DNA of 64,000 nt from Okapia johnstoni (GCA_024291935.2 CM044322.1:70237405-70301404), one strand, 5' to 3'; positions 11,636 to 24,059 are shown, numbered from the stretch's first letter. The notes: generated by a model not told the origin, from the letters alone. A program made the numbers and translations.

Positions 11636-11981
11636 TTTTTTTTAAATTTTAAAAGTAGTTTATTTCTTTTTGGTTGTGCTGGGTCTTCATTGCTGCACAG
11701 GTTTTTCTCTATTTGCAGCATGTAGGGCTACTCTCTAGTTATGGTCTTCGGGCTACTTATTGTGGTGGCTGCTCTTGTTGCAGAGCACAGGCTTTCTGGT
11801 GCATGGGCTTTAGTAGTTGCAGCAAGTGAGCTCAGTAGTTGTGGCCTTTGGATTCTAGAACATAGGCTCATTAGGTGCGACACATGGGCTTCCTGTAGGA
11901 TCTTCCCCCGTTGAGAGACCGAACATGTGTCTCCTGCATTGGCAGGCAGGTTCTTTACCACTGAGCCACCAAGGAAGCCTG
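11636..11981 (-). mobile_element. CHR-type tRNA-derived SINE, antisense
   Basis: On the + strand it starts with a T-rich run (the complement of the A tail). It then shows 'ggttgtgctgggtcttcatt', 'cattggcaggcaggttcttt' and 'accactgagccaccaaggaa', the complement of the tRNA-like head. About 346 bp, close to full length. Confidence 0.85.
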
Positions 11982-13341
11982 AAAAGGTTTTTTAATAGTG
12001 GGGGTACACAGAACTGATTGGTGTGTGAATATTTCTTCAGCTTCTCACACACAAAAAAATTCCACCCAGTAGTTACAAACTGAATTTCTAGTTATGGGAC
12101 ATACATTTTAAAAGAGGGAACGCTCATTTTCACTGGAAAGCTGATTAGAAATACTTGTCAGGAGCATATTTCTGGTGTATGAAATCTCTATATTTTTGTA
12201 TCTTTGTTTTTTCAAGTTTAATACCAGAAAGGAAGCCACAAAACTATCTACTGGAGCCATTATCGGGGACAGACCCCCCAGGGGTCAACTGAACTGTTTT
12301 ACTGTTGCAATGTGATATCCTGTGTTCTCATGACACTGGGGCCTCGCTGGAGTGCTTTCTGTAGAAGGCCCCTGTCAGGAAACCCTTCTGTAGACAAAGA
12401 GCATCTTGGCAACCAGACCCCAGGGATGAGCTAGAAGATGGATGCTCCCTTCTCCCCCACAAATTCTCTTCAGTCTGAGGGGAAGGAAGATGCAATTTCA
12501 ACAGATATGGAAGAGGCTTTTTTTTTTTTAAAGTTTGATTTATGTGAGTTGAGTAACAGTCAGACTACAAATACTGAAATTCTGCTCAGAAGCCTGTTAT
12601 CTTGAACACTCTCTTCCATCAGATTTTTTAAGAAGATCATTTGTGCTTCTCGTGTAGATAAAATAACTCCCAGAAGTTGCAAGTTCCTCTTGTCATGCTA
12701 TCTTGCCTAAAGAGATAGAACTGGTCATCTGGGCTTTAGTAAAATTTTCACTTTTCGCAACCCAGTTAGCATCTCTGAGCTCTGTTAGTGTGCATGACAC
12801 ATGCTTCCTCCTCATTAGGCACTTTGGATAAGTGTCAGCATTTAAGGTCATGAGAACTGGAATTTTATTCCCTATTAAGAGTATGGTATTAAGAAAACTG
12901 AGCTATGCACCAGGATGGCTCTCTTCTCCGCAGGCTTAGCTTTCACAACATTCTTGCAGAGTCAGAATGTGGGCTTGGGGGCAGACAGACATATAAGGCA
13001 GGTTCTCAATAGAAAAGCATCCAGTGGTGACCCAGTGTGAGGGATGAGAAAACTGCCTTCCTCAGCCCTGTTTCTCTCCTCACTTGACAGGCCAAGTCAG
13101 TTCTCGCTTGTGTCAGTCAGACTTTCCAAAGAGATTTCTTTGTTACGGGGTGTTTATTTCTTTTTGTGTTTTCCACGTTCTTAAAATTCTTAATTGAGAA
13201 TACACATATTCATTTTCTAATCAGTGTGATGGAGTTAAACGTCTAGTAACTAAATGCAACTGTTATACGTGTTGGAAAGGAAGGTATTAAGGATTCTGCA
13301 ATTTGATACACTTTGGCTGCCCCTGGAAAAGGGCTTTAAAC
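11982..13341. other. Intergenic DNA, no gene seen
   Basis: Unique sequence without a credible coding frame, RNA gene or well-preserved repeat. Confidence 0.6.
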
Positions 13342-13528
13342 CAGTGGTTCTCAAATTGTGATCTTTGGACCAACAGCCTCAGCATCAGCTGGGAACTTGT
13401 TCAAAATGCAAAATCTTCAGCTCCATCTCAGGCCTATTGAATCAGAAACTGGGGGTAGGGCCCAACTGTTGGGGTTTAACAAGTCTTCCGGTTGATTCCA
13501 AAGCACACGGAAATTTGAGAACCTCTGC
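13342..13528 (+). mobile_element. MER5A-like hAT-Charlie non-autonomous DNA transposon
   Basis: The left end 'cagtggttctcaaa' and right end 'tttgagaacctctg' form near-perfect terminal inverted repeats. The internal 'ttgaatcagaaactgggg' is typical of MER5A. Its 187 bp agrees with the roughly 189-bp family length. The usual 8-bp duplication is not clearly preserved. Confidence 0.85.
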
Positions 13529-14104
13529 TAGTTTAAATCATGACAAAGGATCAGCTGCACCAGATCCTTGCCCTTTTCTTCTTATTGGAAAAGGCGACTT
13601 GGCCTAGACAGTGCTATTGTGACAGACCCGTTATTGCACCCATCTCAGTTTGGCTCAACAGCACCAATTAAACCCCATAACTACACCTTTATTTGCCTTT
13701 CCTGGAAATGATTTTCTTCACCCCTAGATGCTTCATTCCTCTCTAAGAGTCTCCAAAGATGGAAACAGCCCTTTTCTCTGGGATGAATCCCGCTGTCATC
13801 TCACTGGTACCTCTGATTTTTTTATCTTGTGCCTTAAGAATCCTGCCTGCTTTTGGACTTACTACAAAGCCAGGCTTTGGTCTTAAGTTGTTTTTTTTTT
13901 TTTTCAAATTCTTTCTGGGAAGACCACTCGACCTTGGAAATGTCTGACAAACCACAGATGTTCATGTTCAAAAGCGAAAATACATAGTAACATCCTTTAA
14001 TAATCTGCATCTCACCCTGGAGAACTCATTTGGGCCATTAACCCTGTACTTCTTCTAACATTAGTCTTAATAAGAATATCTCTTGTTTTTGAGTGTTTAT
14101 GTTC

Positions 14105-14258
14105 AAGGAATCATCTCGAGCACTTATCATGGCTTCTATCAATGAATCCTTACAACAGTCCCATGAGATCCAGGTAATATCATGATCCCCAAATTACAAA
14201 GGAAGAAACCGAGGTCTAGAGGGGGTGCCCCAGAGCACATGGCCTGACAAGCACAACA
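14105..14258 (+). mobile_element. MIR SINE remnant
   Basis: An ancient MIR pattern on the + strand: a 'ccttacaacagtcccatgag' segment, then 'atgatccccaaattacaaag' and 'gaaaccgaggtctaga'. Diverged, boundaries approximate. Confidence 0.6.
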
Positions 14259-14439
14259 TTCTGCTCCTCTTTTTTTTTTTCCTAGCTACTTTTATACTGA
14301 CCAAGGCCAACCTTGATAGGTTGCATTTGGCTATTCCCTAGAATATCCAGCCTCTAACCAAAATATCAGGGAGCAGTGAATTGACCAAAAAAATAGATTA
14401 AAAGATATATAATGAAGAAAAATAACAACTTTAGACAGA

Positions 14440-14575
14440 AAGTCGGGGATCTGGGTTTGAGTTCTGGTTCTCCACCACCAGGACGCTGACTTTCCCAAAG
14501 GATCCGTTTTCTCAGACTATTACCTGTGTCTGTGACACCCACTTCTCAGGGTTGCTGTGAGGGTCGCAAGTGAGC
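14440..14575 (-). mobile_element. MIR SINE remnant, antisense
   Basis: The + strand reads 'gggatctgggtttgagttct', then 'ccgttttctcagactattac' and 'agggttgctgtgagggtcgc', like the complement of a MIR core. Boundaries approximate. Confidence 0.45.
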
Positions 14576-14640
14576 CCACCCAGCTAGAGGCCTCGTGGTG
14601 CTATTTCCAGGGGACGCAAAGCTAATGATGCATCATTAAT

Positions 14641-14758
14641 ATGAACGAGGAGCAGCCTCGGCTGTCGAACCAGAGTGCCCTTCATTTGTACTGCAGAGGC
14701 ATGCGGCAGTTTCTCTGGCTGTGCCTTCTGCGGGGGGTGGTCTGCGGGGGCAATCCAG
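14641..14758 (+). other. Speculative first exon of an unannotated transcript (ORF ending at a strong splice donor)
   Basis: An ATG at 14641 opens a frame that reaches the splice-donor-like CAG|GTAAGTG at 14758|14759 and would stop three codons later (TGA 14764-14766) if unspliced. An internal methionine starts 'MRQFLWLCLLRGVVCGG', which resembles a secretion signal. It ends in phase 1, and the candidate exon at 16215-16283 begins in the same phase and is open. No known protein is recognised. Splice-like motifs occur often by chance, so this is a lead only. Confidence 0.15.
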
Positions 14759-15709
14759 GTAAGTGAGGGGATGGGACCCACTCAGCCAGTGGCTCCCGGC
14801 TGCCCACCCTCTGTGCCTCCCCAGCGCTTTGCTTCAGGCACTGTCTATTTATACTTGGCCTATGAAATAGCTGGCAAACAAACAGGCTTCTTATGTACAT
14901 TTTGGTATTTGAGGATAGGACCAGATGGGGGTCTCTGATCGGAATGTCGCAGCGCTGGGAAGGGCACAGGCTAGGCCTGCCTGAAAACAACATTCTCCTG
15001 ACTGCTCAGACCTCTCTGCTTAGGGGTGGGAGTGATGCATGGTGGAAACACAGAGAAACATCTAACAAAGAGGCTCTGATTGGGAAATAGGACTGTAACA
15101 TGTGGGCTGGGGCTGGGGAGGGTTGGGAGTGGTGTGAACGCCCACTCAGCCCCCCAAGCCCCCTCGGATGCAATGCTGCAGCTCCTATAGAGCAGAGAGG
15201 TGTGGGTGGGGAGGCCCCGGAGTTCCAGCTGCACCTCCGTGAACAGGCTGCAACTGCCTGCCGAGTGCTGGCCTGTGAAGTCGAGGTCCTGGGGGAATAG
15301 CTGTTGGTGAGTGGAAAGTGACATGAACCAGGAAGGTGGGAGGGAAGGATCCCAGGGGACCACCTTCCTCTAGCAAGTTGTTTGTAGCTGTGGTCGCCCT
15401 GCATCTTCCTGCCTCCTGAATCCACCACAGTGTGCTCCCAACTCAACAAGATTTCAAAGGTATTCCATTTATTCCAGCACACCTGGTATTTCGTTTTTGA
15501 GTGCGGCCTGTGTGTGTGCATACGAGAGAAACAGGCAGAGTATCAAGGGTTTGTGTGTTGCAGAGACCGGGAGGCTGGGAGGGGGGCTTCCCATGCCCCT
15601 GGGGCCCCTCCTCTCTAGTCAGTGTAGCCAAAGGACACATTGACTGTGGGGTCCTCCCGTTTCCCCAGGCTAATTACATGCCTCTTTATGAAAAGAAATA
15701 GTTTCTCGG

Positions 15710-16560
15710 CCGAGCTGGGAAACCCAAGTCCCTGGTGCCCCCTCGTCGCGGGTATCATGGGAAGGACAAGAAAGGAGGCAGCTGCTCACAGTCCCCACTG
15801 CCTTCCTCGGCCTCGCCCGGGGCGCCCAACCCGGCCTGGAGACGCGGAGCTCCTCCTCCTCCACTCAGACACCTCGGAATCCACCCCTGGGCCGGGCTGA
15901 GAGACGCGGATGCTGGGAGGAAACCCTGACGAAGGATGCGAGGAGGTGGGGGACACGAACTGGGAGTCAGAAGAGACCCCGAGGAAGCGGAGTTGTTTCC
16001 TCACAGCCCCTCAGCTGCTGCCCGGTTGGGAGGGCGGTGTGGCTGCCCCACCCCTGCTGCGCGCAGCTGCCGAGGATGAAGCCGCCGCCGGGGATGGAGC
16101 CGCCGCTCCAGCTTGGCCGGGGGAGGGCTGGGGGAGGGAAGAGAGGACCGGCCCGGGGCTGCCGGGGAGGTTGGCGAAGGCCCGGGACGAGGCTGAAATC
16201 CTCCTCTCTCCTAGGGCTTGCATCCTCCGCCCTCCCAGTCCCCGGGAGCTGGGTTCAGAAAATCGTCCCTCGTGGGATTCCAGGTGAGGACGTGGAGAGG
16301 CGGGTATGGGAGCAGGAAACAGCTGGGCTGCCGCTTCCAGGGAAAGGTCGCCCGTGCGGCAGAGACCAGGATGTGAGGGTACGGGCACCTCTCCTCTTCC
16401 CTCTGTCGGTGAGACAGACAGACGGACGCAAAGAGACGCAGAGAGAGAAGACCACACGATCCACAGTCGCTGCGAGACCCACAGCTAGAGGGAGGAAGCC
16501 GCTGAGCGGGGCGGGACCCGGCCTAGAGTCCGGGAGAGGCTGACCCTGACCCTGACCTCG
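15710..16560. promoter_or_regulatory. Orphan CpG-rich block between NUCKS1 and SLC45A3
   Basis: GC content and CpG density rise sharply against the flanks. By eye, 16021-16350 holds roughly 30 CpG dinucleotides, including a 'gccgccgccgggg' cluster and GGGCGG-type boxes. It lies about 15 kb upstream of the SLC45A3 promoter and about 10 kb beyond NUCKS1. Such islands usually mark a promoter or enhancer. A CTCF-like match on the minus strand (complement of 15735-15748) lies at its left edge. Confidence 0.5.
16215..16283 (+). other. Speculative 69-bp exon with good splice signals in the CpG-rich block
   Basis: The acceptor is a pyrimidine tract 'ctcctctctcctag' (AG at 16213-16214), and the donor is CAG|GTGAGG with GT at 16284-16285. 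The 69-base interior is symmetric (phase 1 to 1) and open in the phase left by the candidate exon ending at 14758. No homology is recognised. It may be part of a long non-coding RNA or a chance pairing. Confidence 0.15.
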
Positions 16561-16753
16561 GGGCTGCCCATCCCAACTTCTAGGGCCTCTATCTCCCCGC
16601 CCAATTCTTGTTTTAAAAAATGCCAAAGTTGGGGAGACTGGGAATGGGGAAATCATGAAGGGGAGTGAGGATTAAGCTGCATTTGTGGTCTTTCGGTGGC
16701 GATTCAGCAATCTCTTTCCTGAGGAAAATCTGCCCACTGATTTATTATGCCTC

Positions 16754-16918
16754 AGTCAGTTCAGTCGCTCAGTCGTGTCCGACTCTTTGCGACCCCATGG
16801 GCTGCAGCAGGCCAGGCCTCCCTGTCCATCACCAACTCCCGGAGCCTGCTCAAACTCATATTCATCCAGTCGGTGATGCCATCCAACCATCTCATCCCCT
16901 GTCGGCCCCTTTTCCTCC
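16754..16918 (-). mobile_element. BovB LINE 3'-end fragment, antisense
   Basis: 'tcagttcagtcgctcagtcg', 'gcgaccccatgggctgcagc' and 'agtcggtgatgccatccaac' show the complement of the BovB 3' end. About 165 bp. Confidence 0.9.
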
Positions 16919-17039
16919 AAGAAAGTCCCTCAGTCATTACACCTCAGCTGCAGTCAACTCAGAGCTGGGTAAAGAAGCAGAGGACACTGGAGGCTGTGAA
17001 CCCCTTGAAGGCAGATCGCTCTCTCTCGCATTTGAAATC

Positions 17040-17700
17040 TTTGTTGATATCATTGCAAATTCACACACAAAAAACTACTGACAATAATACAGAGACATTC
17101 CTTGTACACTTTGCCCGGTTTTTCCCAAAGGTAACATTTGCAAAGCTGTAGTATAATCTCACAATCAGGATATTGACCCTGATACAATCCACAAATCTTA
17201 TTCAGCTTTTCCATTTTACCTGTGCCTGTGTGAGTGTTTAGTTTTATACAGTTTTATCACCTGTGTATGTCTGAGCTGTCACAGTCCAGATTCTGAAGTT
17301 ACAACAGGGAACAAGGATCCCTTGTGTTGCCCTTTTACAATCCCTGCCCACCATTCCTGGCAGGCACTAATCTGTGAGTCATTCCTAAGGTTTTATTTCA
17401 AAAACACTATATAAAAGAAATCACATAGCTTGTGTCTTTTGGGGATCGGCTCTTCTCTCTGCATGATTCCCTGAAGGTCCATCCAAGTTGTTGTGTACAT
17501 CAATAATTCATCCCTTTTTATCCTTTTTATTGATGAGTAGTAATTTGTGATATGTTGGTACCAGAGTTTATTTAACCATTCACCTTTTGAAGGACATGTG
17601 GGTTGTTTTCAGTTTGGGGCTATTACAAATAAGGCTGCTATGGATGTTCACTTTATGTGAATATCAAGTGATTTTCTATCCAATGACCGCATTGCATGGG
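17040..17700 (-). mobile_element. Old L1 (L1M-type) 3' fragment, antisense
   Basis: The + strand shows the complement of an old L1 ORF2 end and 3' UTR: 'gtccatccaagttgttgtgt', 'aaccattcaccttttgaagg' and 'gtttggggctattacaaata'. Highly diverged and not coding. Boundaries approximate. Confidence 0.7.
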
Positions 17701-17794
17701 CACACAGTGGGTCCTCAGTCAATACTCCTTAGAGACTGAGGACAACTGACTTTGGCACTTCCATCCAAGGGGGAGCGAGGGAGGATGGGAGGAT

Positions 17795-19070
17795 TACAGT
17801 ATATGACAGGAGTTACCCTCAACAAGGAACCAAAAATCAAGGTGCCATCTGAAGAAAGGACTGATCAAAAGACACAGAGTCTTCAGCATTAAGCAGTGGG
17901 GACAATGAGGGCAAGATTCTATATAGAGACAAAAGGTAAGTTTCAACACACCACCTAGAGTAATGGAAATAAAAGCAAAATTAAACAGGTGGGACCTAAT
18001 CAAACTTAAAAGCTTTTGCAGAGCAAAGAAAACTGTAAACAAAGTGAAAAGACAACCCTCAGGATGGAAGAAAATAATAGGAAATTAAACAACTGACAAA
18101 GGATTAATCTCCAAAATATACAAGCAGCTCATGCAGCTCAATACCAGAAAAACAAACAACCCAATCAAAAAGTGGGCAGAAGACCTAAACAGGCATTTCT
18201 CCATAGAAGACATACAGATGGCTAATAACCACATGAAAAGATGCTCAACATTGCTCGTTATTAGAGAAAGGCAAATTAAAACTACAATAGGTATCACTTC
18301 ACACTGGTCAGGATGGCCATCATCAAAAAAATCTACAAACAATGCTGCAGAGGGTGTGGAAAAAAGGGAACCCTCTTGCACTGTTGGTGGGAATGTAAAT
18401 TGATACAGCCACTATGGAAGACGGTATGGAGATTCCTTAAAAAACTAGGAATAAAACCACCATATGACCCAACAATCCCACTGCTAGGCATATACCCTGA
18501 GGAAATCACGATTGAAAAAGACACATGTACCCCAATGTTCATCTCAGCACTGTTTACAACAGCTAGGACATGGAAGCAACCTAGATATCCATCAACAGAT
18601 GAATGGATAAAGAAGTTATGGTACAAATATGTAATGGACTATTTACTCAGCCATAAAAAGGAATGCATATAAGTCAGTTCTAATGAAGTGGATGGACCTA
18701 CAGCCTATTACACAGAGTGAAGTAAGTCAGACAGAGAAAGAAAAATATCATATATTAACAAATAAATCACATAGATATGAAATCTAGAAAGATGATACTG
18801 ATGAACCCATTTACAGGGAAGCAGTGGAGACGCAGAGGAGCCTGCTGGCTTCAGTCCATGAGGTCGCAAAGAGTTGGGCATGACAGACTAACACTTTCTT
18901 TCTTCAACAGAGGCATAGAACAGACTTGGGGATACAGTGGGAGAAGGAGAGGGTGGTTTGATTTGAGAGAACAGCATTGAAACATACACTTTACCATATG
19001 TAAAACAGATAGCCAGTGGGAGTTCTCTGTATGACACAGGGAACCCAAAGCCAGCGCTCTGTGATAGGAG
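17795..19070 (+). mobile_element. L1 LINE 3' part, sense, frame-broken
   Basis: The + strand frames show the C-terminal part of L1 ORF2 in two pieces: '[19 protein letters not shown]' near 18155, and '[17 protein letters not shown]' with '[16 protein letters not shown]' at 18370-18510. The frame changes near 18310. A 3' UTR follows, up to about 19070. A truncated Bov-tA (18837-18913) is inserted in the 3' UTR. It is not functional. Confidence 0.88.
18837..18913 (+). mobile_element. Truncated Bov-tA SINE nested in the L1
   Basis: 'agcctgctggcttcagtcca' and 'ggtcgcaaagagttgggcat' are Bov-tA 3' sequence interrupting the L1 3' UTR. A short 'cagag' lies on both sides. The tRNA-like head is missing. 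Confidence 0.7.
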
Positions 19071-19834
19071 AGGAGAGAGGGAGGCAGAGTCCCCCTCGGG
19101 TGTGCCCAGTCACAAGGAGCCCTTCCCACCCATTCAGGGCCCCCCTGGCCGCTCCAGTGGTCAGCAACTGTCCAGTTCTGGTCCAGATGTCTTTGCACCC
19201 ATCATCACCTTTTTCACTGGAGTTATTGATACTTCTCTCTGCCAAGCTCAGACCTCCCAAAGTGAGCTTGAAAAATATCAAGTAGATCACGTAACTCCTC
19301 TGCTTGACTCCTTCTGGTGTCCTCCTCCTGCGCAAGAGTGAAATCCACACTCACACTCACTGATCCAGGCCCATCTCTGCCTTCCTCTCTTGCTCTGGCT
19401 CTCTTCCCATTCCTGGCACGCACCTGCCTCAGAGGCTGGCCCTGCCTCAGGGTTTTTGCCTTTGCTCTCCCTCTTTCCTAGTCCTTTCCTCCCAGATCTT
19501 CCTGGGATGCACTCCTCCTTAATTTTCCAGATCCAGCTCGGTGTCTCCTCCTCAGAGGGTGCTCTCTTCCTTGACCTCCCCACCGTCTCCTCCCCAAAGG
19601 CGCCCTGACACATCATCTTCTTTTACCATCTTCATAGCCATGTGCGGTTCCTCCAGCATGTACACTCCAAGATGGAGAGACCTAGAGTGTGTCCCCAGCA
19701 TCTAGAAGGGGCTTAACCAGTGTTTTCTTGGATGGACAGATGAATCCCCTGAGGCTGCATTCGGGCAGAGAGAGGCCTACAATGTGGGTAGAATGCTGGC
19801 TGCAGAGACTAGAAAACCAAGTATAAGTCTGCAA

Positions 19835-19990
19835 CTGCACTTCACCGTATATTACCTGCGTCGCTCCAGACAAGTTGCTTTACCTCTTTGCATTTAACTT
19901 TCCTCATCTGTAACACAGAAGTGCTACCACGTGGCTTCCTAAGATTGCGGGGATGATGAGAGAATCATATGAAAGCACAAAATAGATATG
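19835..19990 (-). mobile_element. MIR SINE remnant, antisense
   Basis: 'acaagttgctttacctcttt', 'actttcctcatctgtaacac' and 'gggatgatgagagaatcata' on the + strand form a MIR complement. Boundaries approximate. Confidence 0.65.
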
Positions 19991-21161
19991 GAAGAAGCAC
20001 TGGTTGAAAAATAGATCCGCGTGGTTATACAAAGACAGTAAAATAGAGCTTAGGTGCCGTTACCTACTAACTTCTTCACTTCTTTTACCAACTTTGTCAT
20101 TTTTATTTAAGAAGGCTGACACACGGGGCAACTCTAATGGAGAGCTAAACAGAAAGCTACCGCCTGCAGGCCAGATCCAAGCACTGCCAGTTTCTGTCTG
20201 GACCATGAATGATGAAGGGTTTTTGCATTTTTAACATGGTTGGAAAAAAAAAAAAGAAGACTATTTTCTGACACAAAAAAAAACTGTATGAAAAACTCAA
20301 ATTTCAGGGTCCATCAATAAACCTTATCAGAACACAGCCTTGTCCACTTGTTTACGCGCTGCCTGTGGCTGCTTTCATGCTCTGAGGGCAGAGTTGAATT
20401 GTGACAGAGGCCACCCTAAAATATTTTCTATTTGACCCTTTACAGAAAATTCACGCAGACCCCTAGCTGATTTTCAAAAGTGAAAGGCTGTTGTGAGAGG
20501 CCTTCTGGTGACAAGGAGGTCAGCGAGGTCCCGGGGACACTCTTCCCTCGGGACGCCCTGCTGCACTCTACGGACGCCCGTCTCAGCCCAGCCATGGAGT
20601 CAGCGCCAACCCCCGAGTCCAAAGAGATACGGAGGGGGGCTGCACACCTGTAAGCCTTGGGGGCAGAGTCCCCAGATCGAAGCCCCCCAGAGTCCCTCGC
20701 CCTGTTGCTGCTCCTCTGACCTCCCTTTGCTTTCTTTCTAGAAGGTGGTGGTGGGGATGTTAAGGGGCTTAACTTCTGGGGTGTCAGCTTTGAAAGACAA
20801 AGGCAGTCTACCCGGTGGATGGGCCCTAGGCACCCTCTCTCCTCCCAGAAGCTCTTCCAGGTCCAGACTGGGGTCCCCAAAGAGCAGCCTGTGAGAGCTC
20901 CGATAGATTCTTCTTAGGAAAACACAGGAGCGCTAGCTGCTTGGAGGATGTGGGAAGTCTGCTCTTAATGACAGGCCTGTCTCTCTGGGGAACTTATAAT
21001 CACCTCGGGAGGCTCCCCCTTCATGGCAGGGACTCAGGGCTGACGGAGCCAGGACATGGCAGAGGCTGCTGTGTGGCCTCCGGGGCGGGTGGTGAAGGGG
21101 AGCACAAGCAAACCCAGAGCGAGGCACGGGGGTGAACAGGAAACCAAGGGGGGCGGGGTCT

Positions 21162-21256
21162 GGCTGCCTCCTGGGGGCCAGGCAGGGGGCGTGCAGAGGG
21201 CATGGGGGGGTCAGGCTGCCTCCTAGGGGCAGGAAGGGGGGTGCGTGCAGAGGGCA
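21162..21256 (+). repeat. G-rich 52-bp tandem duplication (about 1.9 copies)
   Basis: 'ggctgcctcct' begins at 21162 and again at 21214, and each copy carries long G-runs and ends with 'gtgcagagggca'. The copies differ at several positions, so the duplication is not recent. G-runs of four to seven give G-quadruplex potential. Confidence 0.8.
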
Positions 21257-22489
21257 CCACCCCAAAGACCCCTTCCCTCTTCTCGTCCCTTCTTCTCTGG
21301 GGGATCAGGAGGACCAGGCCGAGACCCCACCATTGCCCCGCTCATCCCGAGAAAGAAGAGGCTTTTCCTGGAAACTAAAACCATCTCAGGGAGCAGAGAG
21401 CAGGGCACGGTCCTGTCTTTGGGCTCTAGTCTCAGCATCCACAGCCTGTGCCCCCTGTGGTCACCCCCCTCAGAAGGAGACAGACAGGGGACCAGCGCTC
21501 AGGCCAGGCTCCAGCACACACCGCCGTGCGGCCCTGACAAGTCCCTTTCCACTCCTCCAAGTTGGCATTTCTGTCCTTTGCTTGCCTGCCAAGGTCTTCA
21601 TGAGAACCAAGTGACAACGCATGTGAAACGGCTTAGAAAACCATGGAGCCCGGGAGGAACTTTCTCAGGAGTGAGCTATGGTCTTGGCGTCCACACCACC
21701 TAACAGACGGCCTGAGCCTGCCATTAGAGCAACGGCGAGACAGGCCCCGCCTGGCTGACTGACTCTGAAATGGCCTAACCATCACCCACCCTGAGCACAG
21801 TCGGAGGGGGCTGGAGGGCTTGAGCAGTGAGCAGAGGAGGGCTCTCCTGAGCTGGCAGGCTCCGGAGGCGCTATCACAGGCCCACATCACATCGAGCCCC
21901 TGCCTGTGGTCTGATCTGGGCATCGCCCCATCCGCCTGGCCTTCCGGTGGCGGCCCCGGCAGTTAGATGCAGATTGCCGTCTGCTTCCCACCAGGGCTGG
22001 TGCAACAGCTTCTCCTGGTCCTCTGCTCTCTTGGGCTGCTCACCCGCGCTCAGGGCTAGCAGAGTGGAGGACAGGTTGACAATGTGTGGATTTCAGGAGG
22101 CACCTGCCTCTCTCCTCCTTTTTTCTGAAAAGGTGTCCGTAAAATTCTAGAACCTTCACTGCCCCCCACCCTCACCCCATATGATCGCTGGGAGCTCAGC
22201 ACCAAGGCTGTGAGCCTTGGGTTTAAGGCCAGTTCTGCCTCTCTGGCCACGTCACCCTCGGTGAGCTACCTGTCTGGGGCTGTGTCCTCGGTCCCCTGTA
22301 AAACATGGACACCTTCCTGTCCACCACTCAGAGTGTGAGGAGCACAGGGGAGATGTCTGTGTGAGTGCTTTGAAAATTGTGCCGTTTACCTGCAAGGACC
22401 CCCGACTGTCATAGAATGAGGAGGACCAGCAGGGCTACGGACACAGGCTGCAGCCCTGAGTCTGAGGTAGCAGGCAGGGAAGAGGGGAA

Positions 22490-22670
22490 CAGGGCAGGGA
22501 CTATTTAGGGCTCTGTAAAGCACAGCATGAAGCCCTCTCTGATTCTCACACAACCCTGAGGTTGGGTACGATCCTCCCCATTTGCAGGGGACCACGTAGC
22601 CTCAGCAAAGTTAAGTCATTTGCCCCAAGTTCACCTCTAGGGAGACCAGCAAGCCCGTGTTAGTCTAACT
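22490..22670 (+). mobile_element. MIR SINE remnant
   Basis: 'cacaaccctgaggttgggta', 'cgatcctccccatttgcagg' and 'aagttaagtcatttgcccca' are typical MIR segments in sense. Boundaries approximate. Confidence 0.6.
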
Positions 22671-23926
22671 CCAGTGTCTGTGATCTGTGGACCCCTCCAA
22701 GGCTCTAGACTATTCTGGGTGTGGGCATAAGATTAGATAAAATGGGAGTAGAAGGAGAAGAGGGCATTGGAGAGGGGCAGGGAGAAGCCTGAAGTCATCC
22801 CAGTGCTGCGAGTGCCTGGCCTGCCACGGGTGCAGGGGCTGCAGCCAGCCCATAAGGGCCTTCGTGCAAATTCGGCAAAGGTAGGTGTGACCACCAACCT
22901 TGCCTAGTCGAGCTTGTGAAGTGAATAGTGTACAACTGTACACGGCAGCCCTGGGAGGGACTCTACAATTAATTAAAGAAAAGAAAAACCAAGCAAATTA
23001 AGGATAGAGATTTTGCGGCTTGTGCCCCCTCCATTTCCTGGCCTGGGAGCCCAGCCAAGGGGCCCCTCCCACAACTTCCTTCTGGTCCCCAGGAGCTGCA
23101 GAGTCTGGGGGCTGGCGACCTGGCCCAGACCCCTGAACCAGGTCTACTGTGCCTCTCTTCCCCGCAGGCCTGGGGACGGATTGTGCAAAAGTAGTACCAC
23201 AACCTGAGGCAAGAGGCTAGTTCACAATCTAGTTATTAATTACTCTCTTGCTTATTATCTTGAGCATTGCATCAGGACCAGGACCGTGAGAATGGCTTTA
23301 TAGGCGTTTACATTAGTATCAGTTCCCCCTTCCCTGCAGACACACACACACAGGTCTGGGTACAGCAGTAAGTCCTGCAAAAAGTCACTCCAACTCCACC
23401 CTGTCGTTCATCACTCCTGGCACATTGAGGTCATCCCTTCCAGAATGGCCAAAGCTGCCCACTCAGGCAGGATCCCCAGTGCAGACCCTGAAGGTGGGGC
23501 CTGTTGCAGGGAACCTCCCCTTGATCCTTGAGCTGCTGCACTGCACTGAACTCCAGAACGCTTAGAGGAGATTAGAGATTCCACACCTTACCTCACGTGC
23601 CCAGGGCAGTCCCTCCTCCTGTCAGACTACCATCCCTCTTGCTGCATTTCTAGTGTTTTCTCTCTTGTTTGGCCCTCCTTGCCTCTGGCTGAGTAAAGAC
23701 TGTGAGAGAACCTACTGGTGGGGATATCAGTGTCCTTTTACTCCCACCTTGCAGTGGAAAAGTCAGCCCCACGGGGATAATGGGAACGAGACCTCGAGGT
23801 CTCTTCCCTCATGCCCTCCTGCCCCTTGCTTGACCCTACCTCCTCCGCTCTCTGGAGAGTGTAGAGGCACAGCTGGCAACTAAACCCCTCTGAGCACCTC
23901 AGCCTCCTGATCTGGGCTCCGTCCAC

Positions 23927-23950
23927 CTGCTGCTGCTGCTGCTGCTGCTG
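23927..23950 (+). repeat. (CTG)8 trinucleotide repeat
   Basis: Eight uninterrupted CTG units in intergenic DNA. Confidence 0.97.
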
Positions 23951-24059
23951 CGGGAACAAGCTCTGAGCCCTGGCTTCTGCTGCGGGGCAGGGAACCAGTG
24001 CAACCAGGGCCTGAGTCAACCAGATGAGGGGCCTCGGGACCCCCTGACTTCAGCCCCAC

